A DNA stretch of 64,000 bases, taken from assembly GCA_013400975.1 (NCBI GenBank), contig WBMZ01009489.1, positions 1-64,000 of the forward strand, given 5' to 3'. The notes under the pieces are model-generated. The model saw only the letters and a list, made by a program, of their open reading frames with translations. It made no database searches and was not told the origin of the DNA. Position 1 is the first letter of the stretch. Each line of letters opens with the position of its first letter. Below are positions 51,380-64,000 of the stretch, in pieces. Source of the stretch: Atrichornis clamosus. Its lineage: Eukaryota > Chordata > Aves > Passeriformes > Menuridae. The translations under genes and the position numbers were made by a program.

Positions 51380-52640
51380 TGCCCTGAAGGCTCCTTCCCC
51401 TTTACCCTTTAGTCACTATCACACTGGTGCATGCCTTCCTTCACCTTTGTAATGTTTTCACACCTCTGTCCCTTTGGTTTTGCAACTGGGTAGTAGGAAT
51501 CTCTTTTCAATCCAGCTTTCACCACAGACATGTGTTTCCCTGACTACATTTCTCTGTCTTTGCTAGGGCTCATTTGTACTTCTCTCCAGCTCAGTTTCCT
51601 CTATCCACACTGCTGCTGAGGACTGACACCTCAGCCTGTCCCTTGGCTATTACCATCTTCATACTTGATTTTACCACTATTTTCAACCTCAAATCCCTTT
51701 GATTTTTTGGGGTTCTTTTGCCTGGCCAAACTGCAGTCCACAGCCATGTGTGATCTCAGCACTGGCCTTGAGACACAGGACCTAGGGCTGTTCTCCAACA
51801 GCCCTGACCTGGCACTGGTGTCCTGCTCCTCTGCCTGCTACAGCACACCTGACCAGGGTGACCAGCTCCTCTTTCACTGTTCAGCAAGGTTACAGTCCTC
51901 TGTTCTTTCCCTTCTTTTCTTTGCCTTGCCTTCCCTAGCAGAATGACATCCCAATCTTTCTCTTCTTTTACTTTTTTATCCCTTCTGGTCCATTCAATTC
52001 CAGTCCACTGGCATTCTCACGAGCTTTGCTGCCCTGCTCAGGATACATTCCAGGGCCTTCACATCAACACTTCACAGAGTGAAGGTCGAGCCTGCCTCAA
52101 GGTTCAGCGGGACCATCCCCTCTCTGGGCCGGCTGCTTGTGCCATGCTCAGGGCTCCGGGATGGGCTTCTTTTCCACGTTCTGCTGTTACAGAGAATATC
52201 ACTTGACCTGTTTGGCAGTTTGTGTGTATAAAGAAGGGGCAGGTTTACAGGAGAAAACTGAAGAGCTCTTTTCACCTCTGAGTCAAAAAGTCCCTAAATG
52301 ATAAGTTGGCAAAGGCTGGAGACTAAGTAGGATGAATCACTCCTACAGTACATACTTGTGCTGCTGGAGACTTGGTCCTTAGCTAGATGGCTTTTGGCCT
52401 GACCTCCATGGCTTTTTCAGATACCACCTTTCTCTACATTACTCATTTGACTGACTGTCTCTTTATCCTCTCCACCCACCAGCATAGCTACTGTCCCAAC
52501 TCTCTTTCAGGAAGCACTGCTCTCTGCCACCTCTGTTGTCAAATTCTGCTGGTTGTTGTGGTTGTTGTGGTTTTTGTATTTTTTTCCTGTCAAATTCTCC
52601 TTACTGTGGTTCCCAGTTGACTTTTACATCTGCTTCTTGA
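51380..52640. other. C/T-rich block in intron 1
   Basis: The + strand here is conspicuously pyrimidine-rich (many CTCC, CTTT, CCTT words), so several frames stay open, including 93- and 87-codon ones at 51665 and 51943. There are (GTT/GTG)n steps at 52550-52570, and CTGTCAAATTCT occurs twice (52536 and 52587). I do not recognise a family; it could be an old retroelement remnant or skewed unique sequence. Confidence 0.45.
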
Positions 52641-55270
52641 GCTGCTCGTCCCTTCGTTTGCCTCGCCCCCACTAGAGGGCTGCCAACTTGCTCTGTGCCA
52701 CAAGCTGCTCCTCTCATGACAGACAGCTGCCACTTTTCCAAGAAGTCCAGAGGAGCATCAGATCCTTGGATAGCTCAACTCTGAGGTTAATGCAAGGTCA
52801 TGCTATTTTATTTTCTGAAAAGAATGATCAAACACACACGCCACTCAGAAAAAATATAGTTTCATCATTGCTGACACAGCCACTGCAATCTCTGCAAGCG
52901 TCCCTGACAGAAGCTTGACCCATCAGATACATAGGAACTGGTTAAAATGTACACATACACATTTTTAAAAGGTAGCCCGTTCACAACATATGTGACAACA
53001 CACAGTGAGGTATGCAGCATGAAAACACCTCATTCACAGGAAATACACTGGACCCCAAATCCACGAGACATGTAGGTCTGGCAGGCTCTGCTGTACTTTG
53101 TACATGCATGTAGCTCCAGGGTAGAGTTCACAAACCTGCATCTGGTCCTTCTGCCTCTCAAAACCAAACAGAATTGGGATGAGACCATCTCGATGCCCCC
53201 AGTTAAGGCTATGTCCCTGCACACAAGAGAATTGAAAATTTACAAGGGGGAGGAACAAAGTCAAGGGGGAAAAGAGGTTTTTCCTTCCATGACTACTTTC
53301 ACCTCTGGGCTTTGAAATCAAGCTCCTGTTGCATACGCGCACCCATGATCCCTGAACTCCTTTTTTGCAGAGACCTGTGTCTGAAAAGGAGCCTTAAGAC
53401 CTAACTTTCTTTCCCACCTCCTTCTTCCCCACCAGCTTTGCCTTCAGCTGGTGGGAGAGCACTCATCTGGGAGAGACGTTTTTTAAACCAAGCATGGCCA
53501 GGCAGAGAATACACCAGATGCACCAGCCCACTGCAGTCCCTGCATTTCCCCTGTGCTCTGAACACCAGCCTGACTGGGTCCTTCAGGGGACCTGCCATAG
53601 AGATGCTGCAAACTTCACGTGTTCTTTAGTGTGACCCAAGTGCCAAGACTTCGTATCTTAGTAGAGCTAAGATGGTCAGCAGTTCTGGAGATAAGCAGAA
53701 GTCCTCATAAAAACTTCAAAGTAAGGATCAAATGCCTGACATTGAATTTCTTTGAATTACACATAGTTGATAATATAATGAATGTTTAAGTTGGGGCTTT
53801 TTTGTTTGGTTCTCAGAGCCCGCTTCTACAACTGTATCTGTGGAAAGCTGAGATCTGTCTGATCACAATCAGCTTCAGCAACAGATGTTAAGATTTCTAT
53901 CTTTCTTCCTTCATTCTCATTCCTCTCTACGTGGTTTCCTGGCTTGTGTTTCAAGTAAGAAATTAGAAGAATAAGTAGTAAAAACCACAGATCTCTTTCT
54001 TCTCTATTTCTTACTCTTTTTTCACCCCCGCAACAGAAGTCATCCATTTTTAAGCAACTAGAGTCCATAGTGATAGTATAATCTTGCTGTTTCAATTTAA
54101 AATCAGTGGTAAGAGAAGAAAAGCAAACCAATGGGCTGCAGGTAAACCTCTGAAAGGCATGAGGAAGAGAGACAGGAACAAAAAGCAGTCAGCACCAACA
54201 GGTCACAATTAAAGGATTGTCCTAAGGAAAACAAAAACTGAGAAACAAAAATGTACCAGTGTCAAGTTGCTAGAGATTTTAGACAACTTCTTGGACAAGC
54301 AAACTGACACTTGTAAAATAATCCTATGAGCTCTAATACAATAAATGTGTATCTGATATAAAATGATAACCAAAGAAAGAATATTATTTTAGGACTTTTG
54401 GCACTTGATTCACAGATTGGTAGCAGCTTCTTTGTGAATACATTATCATAATAGCACAATAGAACAAACAAACAGAAAAGACACTAGTTCAGCCATTATA
54501 GTGCTACATTTTGTATACAAACTACCATTGTCGAGCAGTCCTCAATTCTGCTCACAGCAGCAGCTACTTTGGGACCTTTCAAGGCCACAAACGGCTCAGA
54601 AACCCTCAGTACACAGAAGGTAGTCCACAGCCCGTTTATTCCTGTAATTCATAGATAAAGGCTTTCAACAACATCTGGAAGCAGTCCTGCAAGTTTGTAC
54701 ACACGGTTTCTCACCACACAGATCTTTCTTACTTGGATTCAAGGATCATGATCTACTACTAAGACCATTACCAAAATTCTGGTTCTTGATGTCATCACAA
54801 AATAAATTTGGTGTCCAGGGTACAGTTAGTTGCACATCTTTGACTGGACGTTCCTTAGTAAAATCCCAAAACTCTCTAGGGAGGTTTCTAAACACATTCC
54901 CGTGTTCTTTTTAGAAATCCTGTGAAGAGCAACTAAAAATCTATCAGACCAACCAATCCTGGCCCAACACCCTGTCTTCAGAAGTGGCCAAAAGAAGATG
55001 GAAAACTGGAAAATGCAAAATCAGGGCAAGTACAGAGTGACACTGTCCCTTACACCATCTAAGCTTAAAGCTCATCTCAGCTTATGCTTTTCTGCTCACA
55101 AAGCAGCAGGGCATGTAAATTAAGATCATCTCTTTCTCCACATACCATGTACAGTGTTTCAAAACCTACAGCACTGGGAAACTTTCTTCCCTCTCCCCAG
55201 ATATTCAGAACCTTAATAAGAAGAAGGGCCTGAGTAATGGCTTGAGATGCTCAGTGAAACACCAATGAAT

Positions 55271-55390
55271 AAAGAATTGCAAAACTTCCTGCTTGAAGGG
55301 ACTCCTGAAGGTCATCTAATACTTCCAAGAGGTGCCTTCACAATGCTTGATCAGGTCAACCATGGCTTTGCCTATCCCTTTTCAGCATGG
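55271..55390 (-). mobile_element. Possible CR1 3'-end scrap
   Basis: The words TTGAAGGGACTCCTGAAGG and TCATCTAATACTTCCAAG resemble the terminal CR1 block (GGAAGGGACCTCTGGAGGTCATCTAGTCCAA) on the - strand. It is strongly diverged. Confidence 0.45.
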
Positions 55391-58300
55391 CTGCTGCTCA
55401 GGCAATCACATTCTAGCCTGTACTGACAAGAGAGGAATTAAAATCCATTTACTGGACAAGTGCTTTAACTTCCAAACCACTGTGTTCTTAGATTTGTGAA
55501 AACAAAACCAGCTACATAGTGCATCAGGTTTATTTTGAATAATGACTTTGTCAACAGAAGTTTCTCTGAAGGTATATTTATTTTGTTAGCAGAGAAATTT
55601 CACTCCACTAAATATGCATGGCAGTTACGTTAATGTCCTTGCAGTGTGAAAAAGTGAGAGGGAAACAAACTTTTCCAAACATCTATCAAAGTAAACAGAA
55701 TCTGTCCAGACTTCTGGATATTGGCATGGTGAGACTTCTTTCTGTAAATCCATCTGTCATTACTGTCCATTCTCAACTTTGTGGGAGCATGAGTCACACA
55801 CATTACTGGGCAATCCAATCAAATCTCTTTATATCAACCTTAGGGAGAAAACACATCAACTAAGCCTGAGCTGTTTCAGAAACACATGCACTGGTGTCTG
55901 GGAGAGAGCAAAATCCAAGACCATAGATACAGAAAGATATAAAAATTAATCTTATTTTCATCTTTGTATGTTGAGGTACAAAAAAGCAACCAGTGTTAAG
56001 GATAGGAAAAGAAAACCCAAATAAAACAACTTTATGCTACCATGTAAATTTACGGTGAACCCACACTTTCAATGTTGTACATAACCTTTTGTTTTCCTTG
56101 AGATAAATTAATCAAAACTAGAAAAATTAAAGAGAAAGCAACAAGGAAAATTATGATATTTCAAGATATCTCTGGATAACTAAAAAGACTAGGCTACTAG
56201 AAGAGAGCTACCTAAGGAACTGTGTAGGCATCTGAGAAATCATGGGCAGTGTAGAGCAGAATGAAGAATGACTCATCAAGAGTATTCCCAATGCAAGAAA
56301 TACGATGGCTTCACTTGAAGGAGGCCACCGGAAGGGGCATTGTTAAAAAAGCAGTTGAACAGAACTTACCAAAGGTAGGCCCCTGTGTTGCTGCAAAACA
56401 CATCAGCAGGAACATAACCTCAACTCACAAGCCCTTCATTTATAAGTTAAAGTGAGCAATCCCTCTCCATCTGCCCTCTTGTCTCTCTGTTGCATGAGGC
56501 TCCTTGCACTTGCCCAAGACAGACAACAGGCTGAGAGATATATGGTTCAATACAGCAGATAAATTCTTGAGCATGGGTATTAGAATCGATACCAAAAAAT
56601 AGAAAGTGAGTTTCAATACTGGAGATTTCAGGTAATATGATCATGGATACATTAATAGAAACAGCGACAACATTAACAGTGCAGCAAGATGTTAGCTAAA
56701 CAATCATGATATTCTTCCATCACCTCTTGGCCTAGGTAAATACTCACAACTTGTGAAGCATACTACTAGTCTGTCATCAAACAATCATTTTAAACCATGT
56801 TCCAAACACTAAGGAAAAGCATCTGGAAGTTACCTGCATACACCTGAGTTATCTGTATACTGAAATAATTTAATGCTGCTGTTACAGCAGCAGACAACCT
56901 GAAAAACGTAGTTGTCTTGGCTTCCACTGTTTAACATAAACTATATAGCATTTTACTGAAAGTGAACAAAATCACTAAGATTATGCTCCACAATAGTCTG
57001 AGAGCAGTCAGAAGCAGCACCTGGAAAACTGATGTGCAAGTGAACACATATGTACCATGGACTCTGCTGCAAAGGTTAAAAGGAAAACAACTTTTTGACC
57101 CAAGCTATGTTTTTGTCCTACCATTTCTCCAACACTATTCACCATAGATAGTGCTACCTTTCAATACCAACCCTAGGCTGGAGGGGTTACCAGGCTGCTT
57201 CTTCAGAGATGCATGATGGATGTCACCATCAGAGCTTTGGCTTAGGATCACCTCCTCTTACTTCTTCTTTTGGGTGGGCATTGCTGGAAGGAATTTTTTT
57301 CTGGTTCAAAGAGGTCTGTTCCCATCTTCTTTTGCCAGCTACTGTAAGCCACCTACATACTATCTCAGCCTAAAACCTCTACAAAACACTACATTCCTCT
57401 TGCTGGAACAAAGGAAAAAAAGCCAAAAAACCCCAACAAAACCCAAAACAAACATGTTCTGATGAGAGTGAGTCATTTATTTAAGTTTTCTGAATTGTCT
57501 TGCACTTAGAAACAAACTCAGCATTGAACTTTGATCTACATTTTACAAAAATACCAAAATAAGCTCCAGTAAAGAACAGTGTATTGTACCTAAAGAACGG
57601 GTATATGTCCTTTGAAAACATAATGTTCTCTCCTTCCTGCTCCTTCACACCGTCAGACAGTATTTGTTTTGCAGCACTTCAGTCTTGACTGTTGAGTTTG
57701 GGAACAGGCAGCTGAAAACAAGTAGTTTGGCCTTTTGATTAAAACTTTAGCATCCACAAGATATGTCTTAGAATTATGCCTAGGTACTCTGTTGAAAAAA
57801 ATCCCCAACCCCCCACAAAATCATAAAATCTAACAAGTCTAGATTGCAAATACATAGTACAAATACCAATAAAACAAAAATTAAAACTTGCCAAGTTTTC
57901 AGGATAACAGATACATATGGGCACTTTTCCCATTACAATCTAACATTGACTTTAAAATCTAAAACCAGCCTTTAAATATATGTCAAAATGAACTGTTTTG
58001 CCACTGATCCTTTAGTTAGAAACCCACAAATAGAATTATTCCCAGAGCAGACCCTACCATCTCAAGTATCATGAGTGATACTGTCTCCTGCAATAAAACC
58101 TCCAACTTAGCACTGTCTGTTATTGCAAAACTACAAATTATCAACATGAAATTCTGTGCCATGTCTCACACTAAAAATTGTGCAGACAACGAAAATCAAA
58201 GCCAAATTCTCATCAAAATAAACAGCTCCAAGGCTCTCATGCTGACTGAATAATTCATGATCACATTTAATTCAGTTTAAGTTTCTATTTTAGTTTTGAC

Positions 58301-59036
58301 AAAGCCACTGCAGCTAATCCAGACAGCAGCAGTCATGTCTCAAATACTCCAAGACTGATATCCGGATATCACCTTCTGGGATGTGCACAGTGCCTTGCCC
58401 ACTTGTGAGTCATCAAACTAAGCCACGCAGATGTTACCCAAACCCAGCATTTCCACCCTCTGTATTTTAAGGTTCAAGACTGAAGTGTTTACAAAGCTTG
58501 TCTCACCCGTTTCATAATTCTCAGAGACAAAGACCACCTCTCACTTATTTATCATATGTCATGTAATAGGACACACAGGCTGACTGATTCTGTAAGCCCT
58601 ACCCAAATACAGATGAAGAGTGAGGAAGAGCAGAAGGAGTATTCATACAAGGTAGGTACAAGTGACATACATGAAGTAGTCAGAGAAAGGGGAAGCTCTG
58701 GCTCAGAGGAACAAAGCAGTGAGTGTTAGATGTACCTGAAGAATTCATTCCATGCAGAAATAAGAAATGCTCTGATGAAACTTTGTTACCCAGTCCGCAA
58801 ACTTGAATGCAGTAATGAAAATTTCACTGCCATTACTCTGGTCATGTAAATGCCGGCAGGATCAGCATCTAATGTTAGGGTTTAGCTTTCGCATACAATT
58901 GCAATCCAAATAAGCTCTGCAAAAGCATGAAAAGAAGGCATACCATAGTCCTTCACCTGGTCTGCTGCACCAGTGAGAATTATCACTTATGCAATAAGCA
59001 ATAATAATTTTGGTATTACTCATCACTACTTACACT

Positions 59037-59053
59037 GTGTGCGTGTGTGTGTG
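59037..59053. repeat. Short GT microsatellite
   Basis: A GTGTGCGTGTGTGTGTG run in intron 1. Too short to matter beyond being a possible marker. Confidence 0.85.
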
Positions 59054-62000
59054 AAATTAAAAGCTTTCTGGAAAAAGACTTTTTTTGGACATTTTGTTCC
59101 AGTCTTACCAAGGTGAAGCACCATCAAATTAAGTGCCACAGTTCAGACCCAGCATTACAAGAGTCATGCAAATGTTCTACAGAGACCTCTTACTGCTACT
59201 CCAGTTTTTATGTACTGACACAATATAGTCATTTTAGTCTACCATTAGGATTCTCCATCGTTAGGATGTAATTACACAACTTACTACCAACACATTACTA
59301 ATAAGATTAAAAAAATTGCACTGTTATATTTTCCACAGAGAGTGAAGCACAACCCTCTCACAACCATCTTGGCAATCAGTCTTCTCCAATGGCTTCTACA
59401 CGTGCACAGCATGAACTACACACACACTCATGAACTTCCACACTTGAGAATTAAAGCAGTTTTGCCTGCTGTGTGCAGTGTTAACTGCCAAACTTGCTCT
59501 CCCCTAAGAATAGTTACAGTTGCCAAGTTTCAATGCACCTTGTACTGCAGAAGCTGAATTCAGCTCAGCAACTGTTTAATTTTGTTTTATGAGCAATATT
59601 ACTGGAGACAAAAAGTGCTTCTTGTACAGTTAAGGGCAGCATGGCCCAAATGGTCTTTGGATGGACTTTGCAGGGAAATATGCTGTATCTCCTGTTAATA
59701 TTGTACTTATTCCCAAGTGCCTATCACAAGAGAGGAAACAGTAGCTTCTATAAGTTTCTTACTAAGTCCCATTCAATTTTCAAAGACGTTAAGAAACATC
59801 TGATTGGCATAAACTGGGAGAAATGAGCTGCCAAGAGAGCAGGGAAAGTGATCGGGACATTCAGGCCACTCATGAAGGAAGCCTGTGACAGAGTTCTATG
59901 GAAGAACGAAAACACTGAGTTATGTTGAACAGAAGATGAAATTCAGTATCATTTTATAAAATGCATGGGATCACCCTAAAATGAGAGCAGATAAAACCAT
60001 ACAAAACCACTTAAAAACAAGAAAAAAACACCCCCAAACATATAAAATAATAAAAGTGATTTTCTAGTGAAAGGAAATTTAATAAACCTGTCCTGTTTCT
60101 GCTGAAAAGCATTTGTTGGAATGCCACAGGCAAAGCTATTAAAAAACTGCAGGAAAAAAAAAAATCAGCAAGGTAGCAAAGAACCTTGATTGCAGGAGTC
60201 GTAGAAATGAGGTGAAATTCCAACAACACAGAGATCTATGCTGCTATCTGTTCGATGATGCTTAGCTGAATACAATAGAAAAAGCAGATGATAGCTTAGG
60301 ACTCTCATCAGTAAATCAGAGAAGACCAGAAGTAAACTGCTGGCTTCCTGCAATTGCAAGGGCCAGCTCTCTGACTCAAGGGTCCAGAAATTACATTTTA
60401 CTTCACACAGCAACTTAGTGTTAAAATGCTCTCCTGAAAGCAAATACGAAATGTTGGGCTGGGAGGCCTCCTCTGCCGTAATAAAATGTCTGTCATTGTC
60501 CCAGTCAATGAACATAAAAGCAACAGAGCAGTCTGACTTGCTCACTGGTCCCATGTGCAGAACCCCGTGATGAAGTGGTACCACAGATTGCTGGATCCTC
60601 GCACTGACCCACACAAGAGCATCCCTGATCTTTTCAGTTACAGCACTGCAAATACATTACTACCACTCCTTACAGAATTTAGACCTCAAGTCTTCAGATC
60701 CATGTAAAATTACTAAGACTATGAATCTTCACATAAGCAGTTTTTCTTGGAGAAATCCCACTTTCCCCTTTTAGACCTCTGTAGTGACATGGAGCTAACC
60801 AACTGCTCTAAATTTCGCTGCCAGACACAGGTCATACCCACCCCAAGGCTGTTTTAGACTTCTTCTGGGTGCAATGACCCTGCGAAAATGTAAAGTCAAA
60901 CTGGTGCTCTGGTTTTTCCAGTCAAGCTGGATGGTTCTACTCGTGCCCTTAAATATGTTGCTAAGTCAGGCTTCAATGAAGGCCAGGATTGCAAAGACAT
61001 AACAGTAGCAGCACTGGGTCAGATCAAGCTACCAAACTAACATCGTATCTCTGACAATGGTCAACACAGGATAATATGTACTAGACCACTGCAAGCACAT
61101 GTGACACCTCCCACATCCATTCCCAACTGAAGGTGTTAGAGATTTCCAAAATACACAGAAGTAATTTTTTACTTATTAATCCTTCCAAAATTGCTCTTTT
61201 ACTTATTTTTGTACTGTCGCTGTGAACTCATGCTATGTGCTCCATGGAACACTACCTCCTTTTTTTATATATAGCTGGGAAGCATGGCACAGTCTGACAC
61301 ATTCTGTAATTTGCAGTCATTATGTTTTTCATAGAGACTGCCATGTAACAGGTACAGATTATTCAGAAAACTTTCATTAAAAATAAAGCAAAGCCATTTT
61401 TAAGTCCTCTAGGTAGATATAGTTATATTTTCAAAGTTAGTGTTAAACAACACAGCCTGAATCCACAGTAGGTCTGAGACAACAGCTCTGATAGTCTTAA
61501 AGGCAATTTTACAGTCAGCATGGTGGATTTACCATGCAGCGAGATCTGTTCTGAAATGGGAATTTGCCTTGTGTACTCTAAAAGACAAGTGAAGGTCTCA
61601 GAGAAAGAGTCCCCCAAAAAGTCAGCAGTAAGATGAGAAAGAAGGTGAGAAGTCATTTTGCTAGCAATGAGAACTGTGGGGAGTTTATAGAAGCATGCAC
61701 TGCTGACCCATTTCAGCATCAATTTTTAAAAAAATGTGTACTGAATACATATGAAATGCTGAGAAAATGTCATTTCCCCATAAAAGTCTGAAATGCTGGC
61801 TTATGCTTAATATTTCATGCTTTAGAGGTTTCTTGTGTTTCAGTTCCTCATGCAGCTTCCAGTAGAGAGGCACATATATTTGCAGATACAGTTTGATCCA
61901 TAAAAGTTCCAATGAAATACATTTGCATGAACTGGCTTTTTTTAATATTCCACTTAATTAAAACAGCCCCAACAAATGTACTTTGCCATTACAAATAAAA

Positions 62001-63200
62001 ATTTTAAAAAGTCATTCTGTAATCTTGTATTTAAATTTCAATCACGATGTATGCATAGAAGTTTTAAAATTATTCAGTCACTCTTAACACATTTAAAATA
62101 TGATTGCCTCAAAACACTTAGCATGAGAAAGGTAAGAAATACATATCTGGAAGTTTACAAAGGCAAACTAAAAGCCAATGTAGGCACACTTCCCATTTTT
62201 CTCAACAGTGCGATTTTCACCTGTGGGTTGGGAACTACCCTTCCAGCCAAGGGAGTTTGCTCCCACTTGGTCACACTGAGACCTCTGTAGTGTTGCAGGA
62301 ATCCCCACCAAAAAGCAGAAACTCTTCCTGCAGCCAGTTGTCTCATGGGAGGCAAAAGTCACAGCATTAAAGGCATTGGGCCATCTCAGAGTTTAGGACA
62401 CTGAATTTTGAAACTTTTCCTGTATCAGGTCATTAAAAAGTTTCCCTTATTTCTACATATACTAAAATGCAGTAATTTTGTAGTTATTGATCATGTTAAC
62501 ACATTAAGAAAGTGAAGAATTCTCACATAGGTTCACAGAACACAAGAACTATTCCTGCACTTCCCATGCATGCCAGTTACTTTAAATTTTCTTGTTGCAT
62601 GACACACTTGCTAAAAATTGCAGTATTTATGCATGTTTACACACAGGTTTGCAGTGTTTACACAGGTTCAAGTCACTAGATTGTACTATGAACACAGTAA
62701 TTTCACTGGTACACACCACAAAGTATTTTATTATCCTTGGAAGACTAGTGAAGATGCTGTGACTGTACAAATAGAATAAGTACACACTACTCGGAAAGGA
62801 TTTATAAGCGTGCTTTACTACTACTTTAAAGGCTGATTCTGAGAAAATGAAACAGCTGCAAGAGTTCCCACTCATTTAAGATAGCTTGTTTTGATGATTG
62901 TCTATGTTGCTTCTAACAGGTAGACTGCAGGTGTTTCTGCCGGAGATTATTACTTACTACTGAAATGTGTACAGCATGAAGCAGCAAACAAGTCTTCATT
63001 AATTTATATGTACAGCAGAACATACATGACCCACCGTTACACATTTCACCTTTCTGTTGTGGACAGCAGCACCAGGTAAGCATTTCATTCATGTGCCTCC
63101 TCATATGACTAGATTCTCTATGAAACCACCAACAGCCTACTCATCCACCTTGCTTAGATTCTTCTCACTGATTTGGGGTTAAACCACATCAGAATCCATA

Positions 63201-63218
63201 TTTATTTAAGGATTTATT
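63201..63218 (-). terminator. Two AATAAA poly(A) signals
   Basis: AATAAA occurs at 63213-63218 and again at 63201-63206 on the - strand, 15 and 27 bases past the TAA of the putative terminal exon. Pairs of signals at this spacing are common at real 3' ends, but AATAAA is also frequent by chance in AT-rich DNA. Confidence 0.4.
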
Positions 63219-63233
63219 GCTAAATTCTTCACT

Positions 63234-63304
63234 TTAGGACTCCACGTCATCTTCTTCTTCAAAGGGAATGAACTTCCATTTCCACATGCGCTCACTGAAC
63301 ATAT
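63234..63304 (-). CDS. Possible last coding exon of an unidentified transcript
   Basis: On the - strand TTTAATGCTTGCAG forms a fair acceptor at 63305. It is followed by two bases, then MFSERMWKWKFIPFEEED, DVES and TAA. Two AATAAA signals follow within about 35 bases (63213-63218 and 63201-63206), as in a last exon with a very short 3' UTR. The composition, aromatic and basic then acidic, looks protein-like. Read without the splice site, the frame stays open for about 17 more codons of mostly hydrophobic residues, as in a membrane segment followed by a cytosolic tail. I do not recognise it. It is not any PDE8B exon I know. It could be a nested gene, a novel terminal exon or chance. Confidence 0.4.
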
Positions 63305-64000
63305 CTGCAAGCATTAAACACACAGTGAAGCCAAATATGTAACAACATACATGATGTTATGGCTGATGGTGAGGTGAGTAAATAATCACTCATTTTATTT
63401 TTCACCCTGAATACTGATTTAACAGGGCAATCTCTACCCAAGATTTGAAATGCATCATCGCAAAAAGTGAAAAAAACCATGTCAGTTACAAAACAAGGAG
63501 GAAGGTCAGCAAGCACTTCAATTCCATTTGGGGGAGACACTGGGCCTTTGCAGATCTGATCTAGTTGTTCAAGGCCACCTACTTCTCCCTTATAATAGTG
63601 TTACAACTGAGGTGCTGATGCACCTGGTCAGGTCCCTTAGTATAAGGGTGGCTGCGTCTCAGCAAGAGCTGTGAGGTCTCAGTCCTATGCTTCCAGCCTC
63701 AGTCGGGAACACCACTGGGCTGTAGTTAGGTGTAGTCAGTGCAGTCAGCGGCTGAACTGTATATCCAGTGTGAGTTCCACAGCTGATGTTGCAGTAATCA
63801 TTAGCACTCAAGCTTTAGGAACCTAAAGTTGGTTTAAAACTACTGTGGGTATCTCTATGGTAACATGCCATCGGATCTCTGCACTGCAGCATGAAGTGAA
63901 GTTAGCAGTAGCAGACAGTGAGAAATTTTTCAGCTGGAACCTCCCAGCTATTAGAAAATATTAATTTATTAGCAATAAAGCCTTTTGAAGAAGCAGTAAA
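63305..64000. other. Unassigned end of the window
   Basis: Nothing recognised on either strand apart from the acceptor of the putative exon. Confidence 0.5.

Larger units (their letters stand above)
47754..63233 (-). other. Probable PDE8B intron 1 (within the window)
   Basis: More than 15 kb upstream of exon 2 with no CpG island and no PDE8B exon 1. Mammalian PDE8B also has a very long first intron. Contents seen: C/T-rich sequence at about 51380-52640, a probable CR1 scrap at 55271-55390, and small simple repeats. No recognised gene or RNA. Confidence 0.6.

Noticed and set aside
51665..52206. Two neighbouring open frames of 93 and 87 codons
   Set aside because: The pyrimidine-rich strand keeps frames open by composition. 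No domain or splice signals support them.

Overview
This window is nuclear DNA from a vertebrate, almost certainly a bird. Genes are split into short exons with GT-AG introns, most of the sequence is AT-rich intron, and the interspersed repeats I recognise are CR1 LINE fragments whose 3' ends carry the short ATTCTGTG-type tandem tail seen in avian CR1. There are no operons, phage genes, CRISPR arrays or bacterial features. I cannot name the species. Because human 5q13 genes map to the avian Z chromosome, a Z location is likely, but that is inference.

Layout: (1) 1-3897, + strand: the last two coding exons of WDR41 (1804-1937 and 3745-3897), with a CR1 fragment on the - strand at the window edge (1 to about 745). 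(2) About 3898-8791: a 4.9 kb stretch between the two stop codons holding the convergent 3' UTRs of WDR41 (+) and PDE8B (-). (3) 8792-47753, - strand: 21 consecutive coding exons of PDE8B, a cAMP phosphodiesterase. Their lengths add up to 2349 bases, exactly 783 codons (782 residues plus stop), with every splice phase consistent. Only the GC-rich first coding exon, known from mammals, is missing. (4) 47754-64000: probably the very long first intron of PDE8B. It holds little I can recognise, except a possible last exon of another - strand transcript at 63234-63304 with two poly(A) signals close behind its stop.

The visible PDE8B protein reads, from N to C terminus: a receiver-like (REC) domain, a PAS domain, a serine-rich linker with basic phosphorylation-type motifs, and a complete class I PDE HD catalytic domain with all metal ligands and the purine-binding glutamine present. 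WDR41 next door is a beta-propeller partner of C9orf72 and SMCR8. The tail-to-tail WDR41/PDE8B order matches human chromosome 5, which supports both assignments.

I did not find a new molecular system. The best items for a second look are: a CR1 3' tail that lies directly against a PDE8B coding exon and seems to supply its polypyrimidine tract; the unassigned terminal exon near 63.2 kb; a tandem NAGNAG acceptor at exon 2; and a purine-rich, G-rich repeat containing an unresolved base. Exon numbers below assume one missing upstream coding exon (exon 1). Residue numbers count from the first residue of exon 2.
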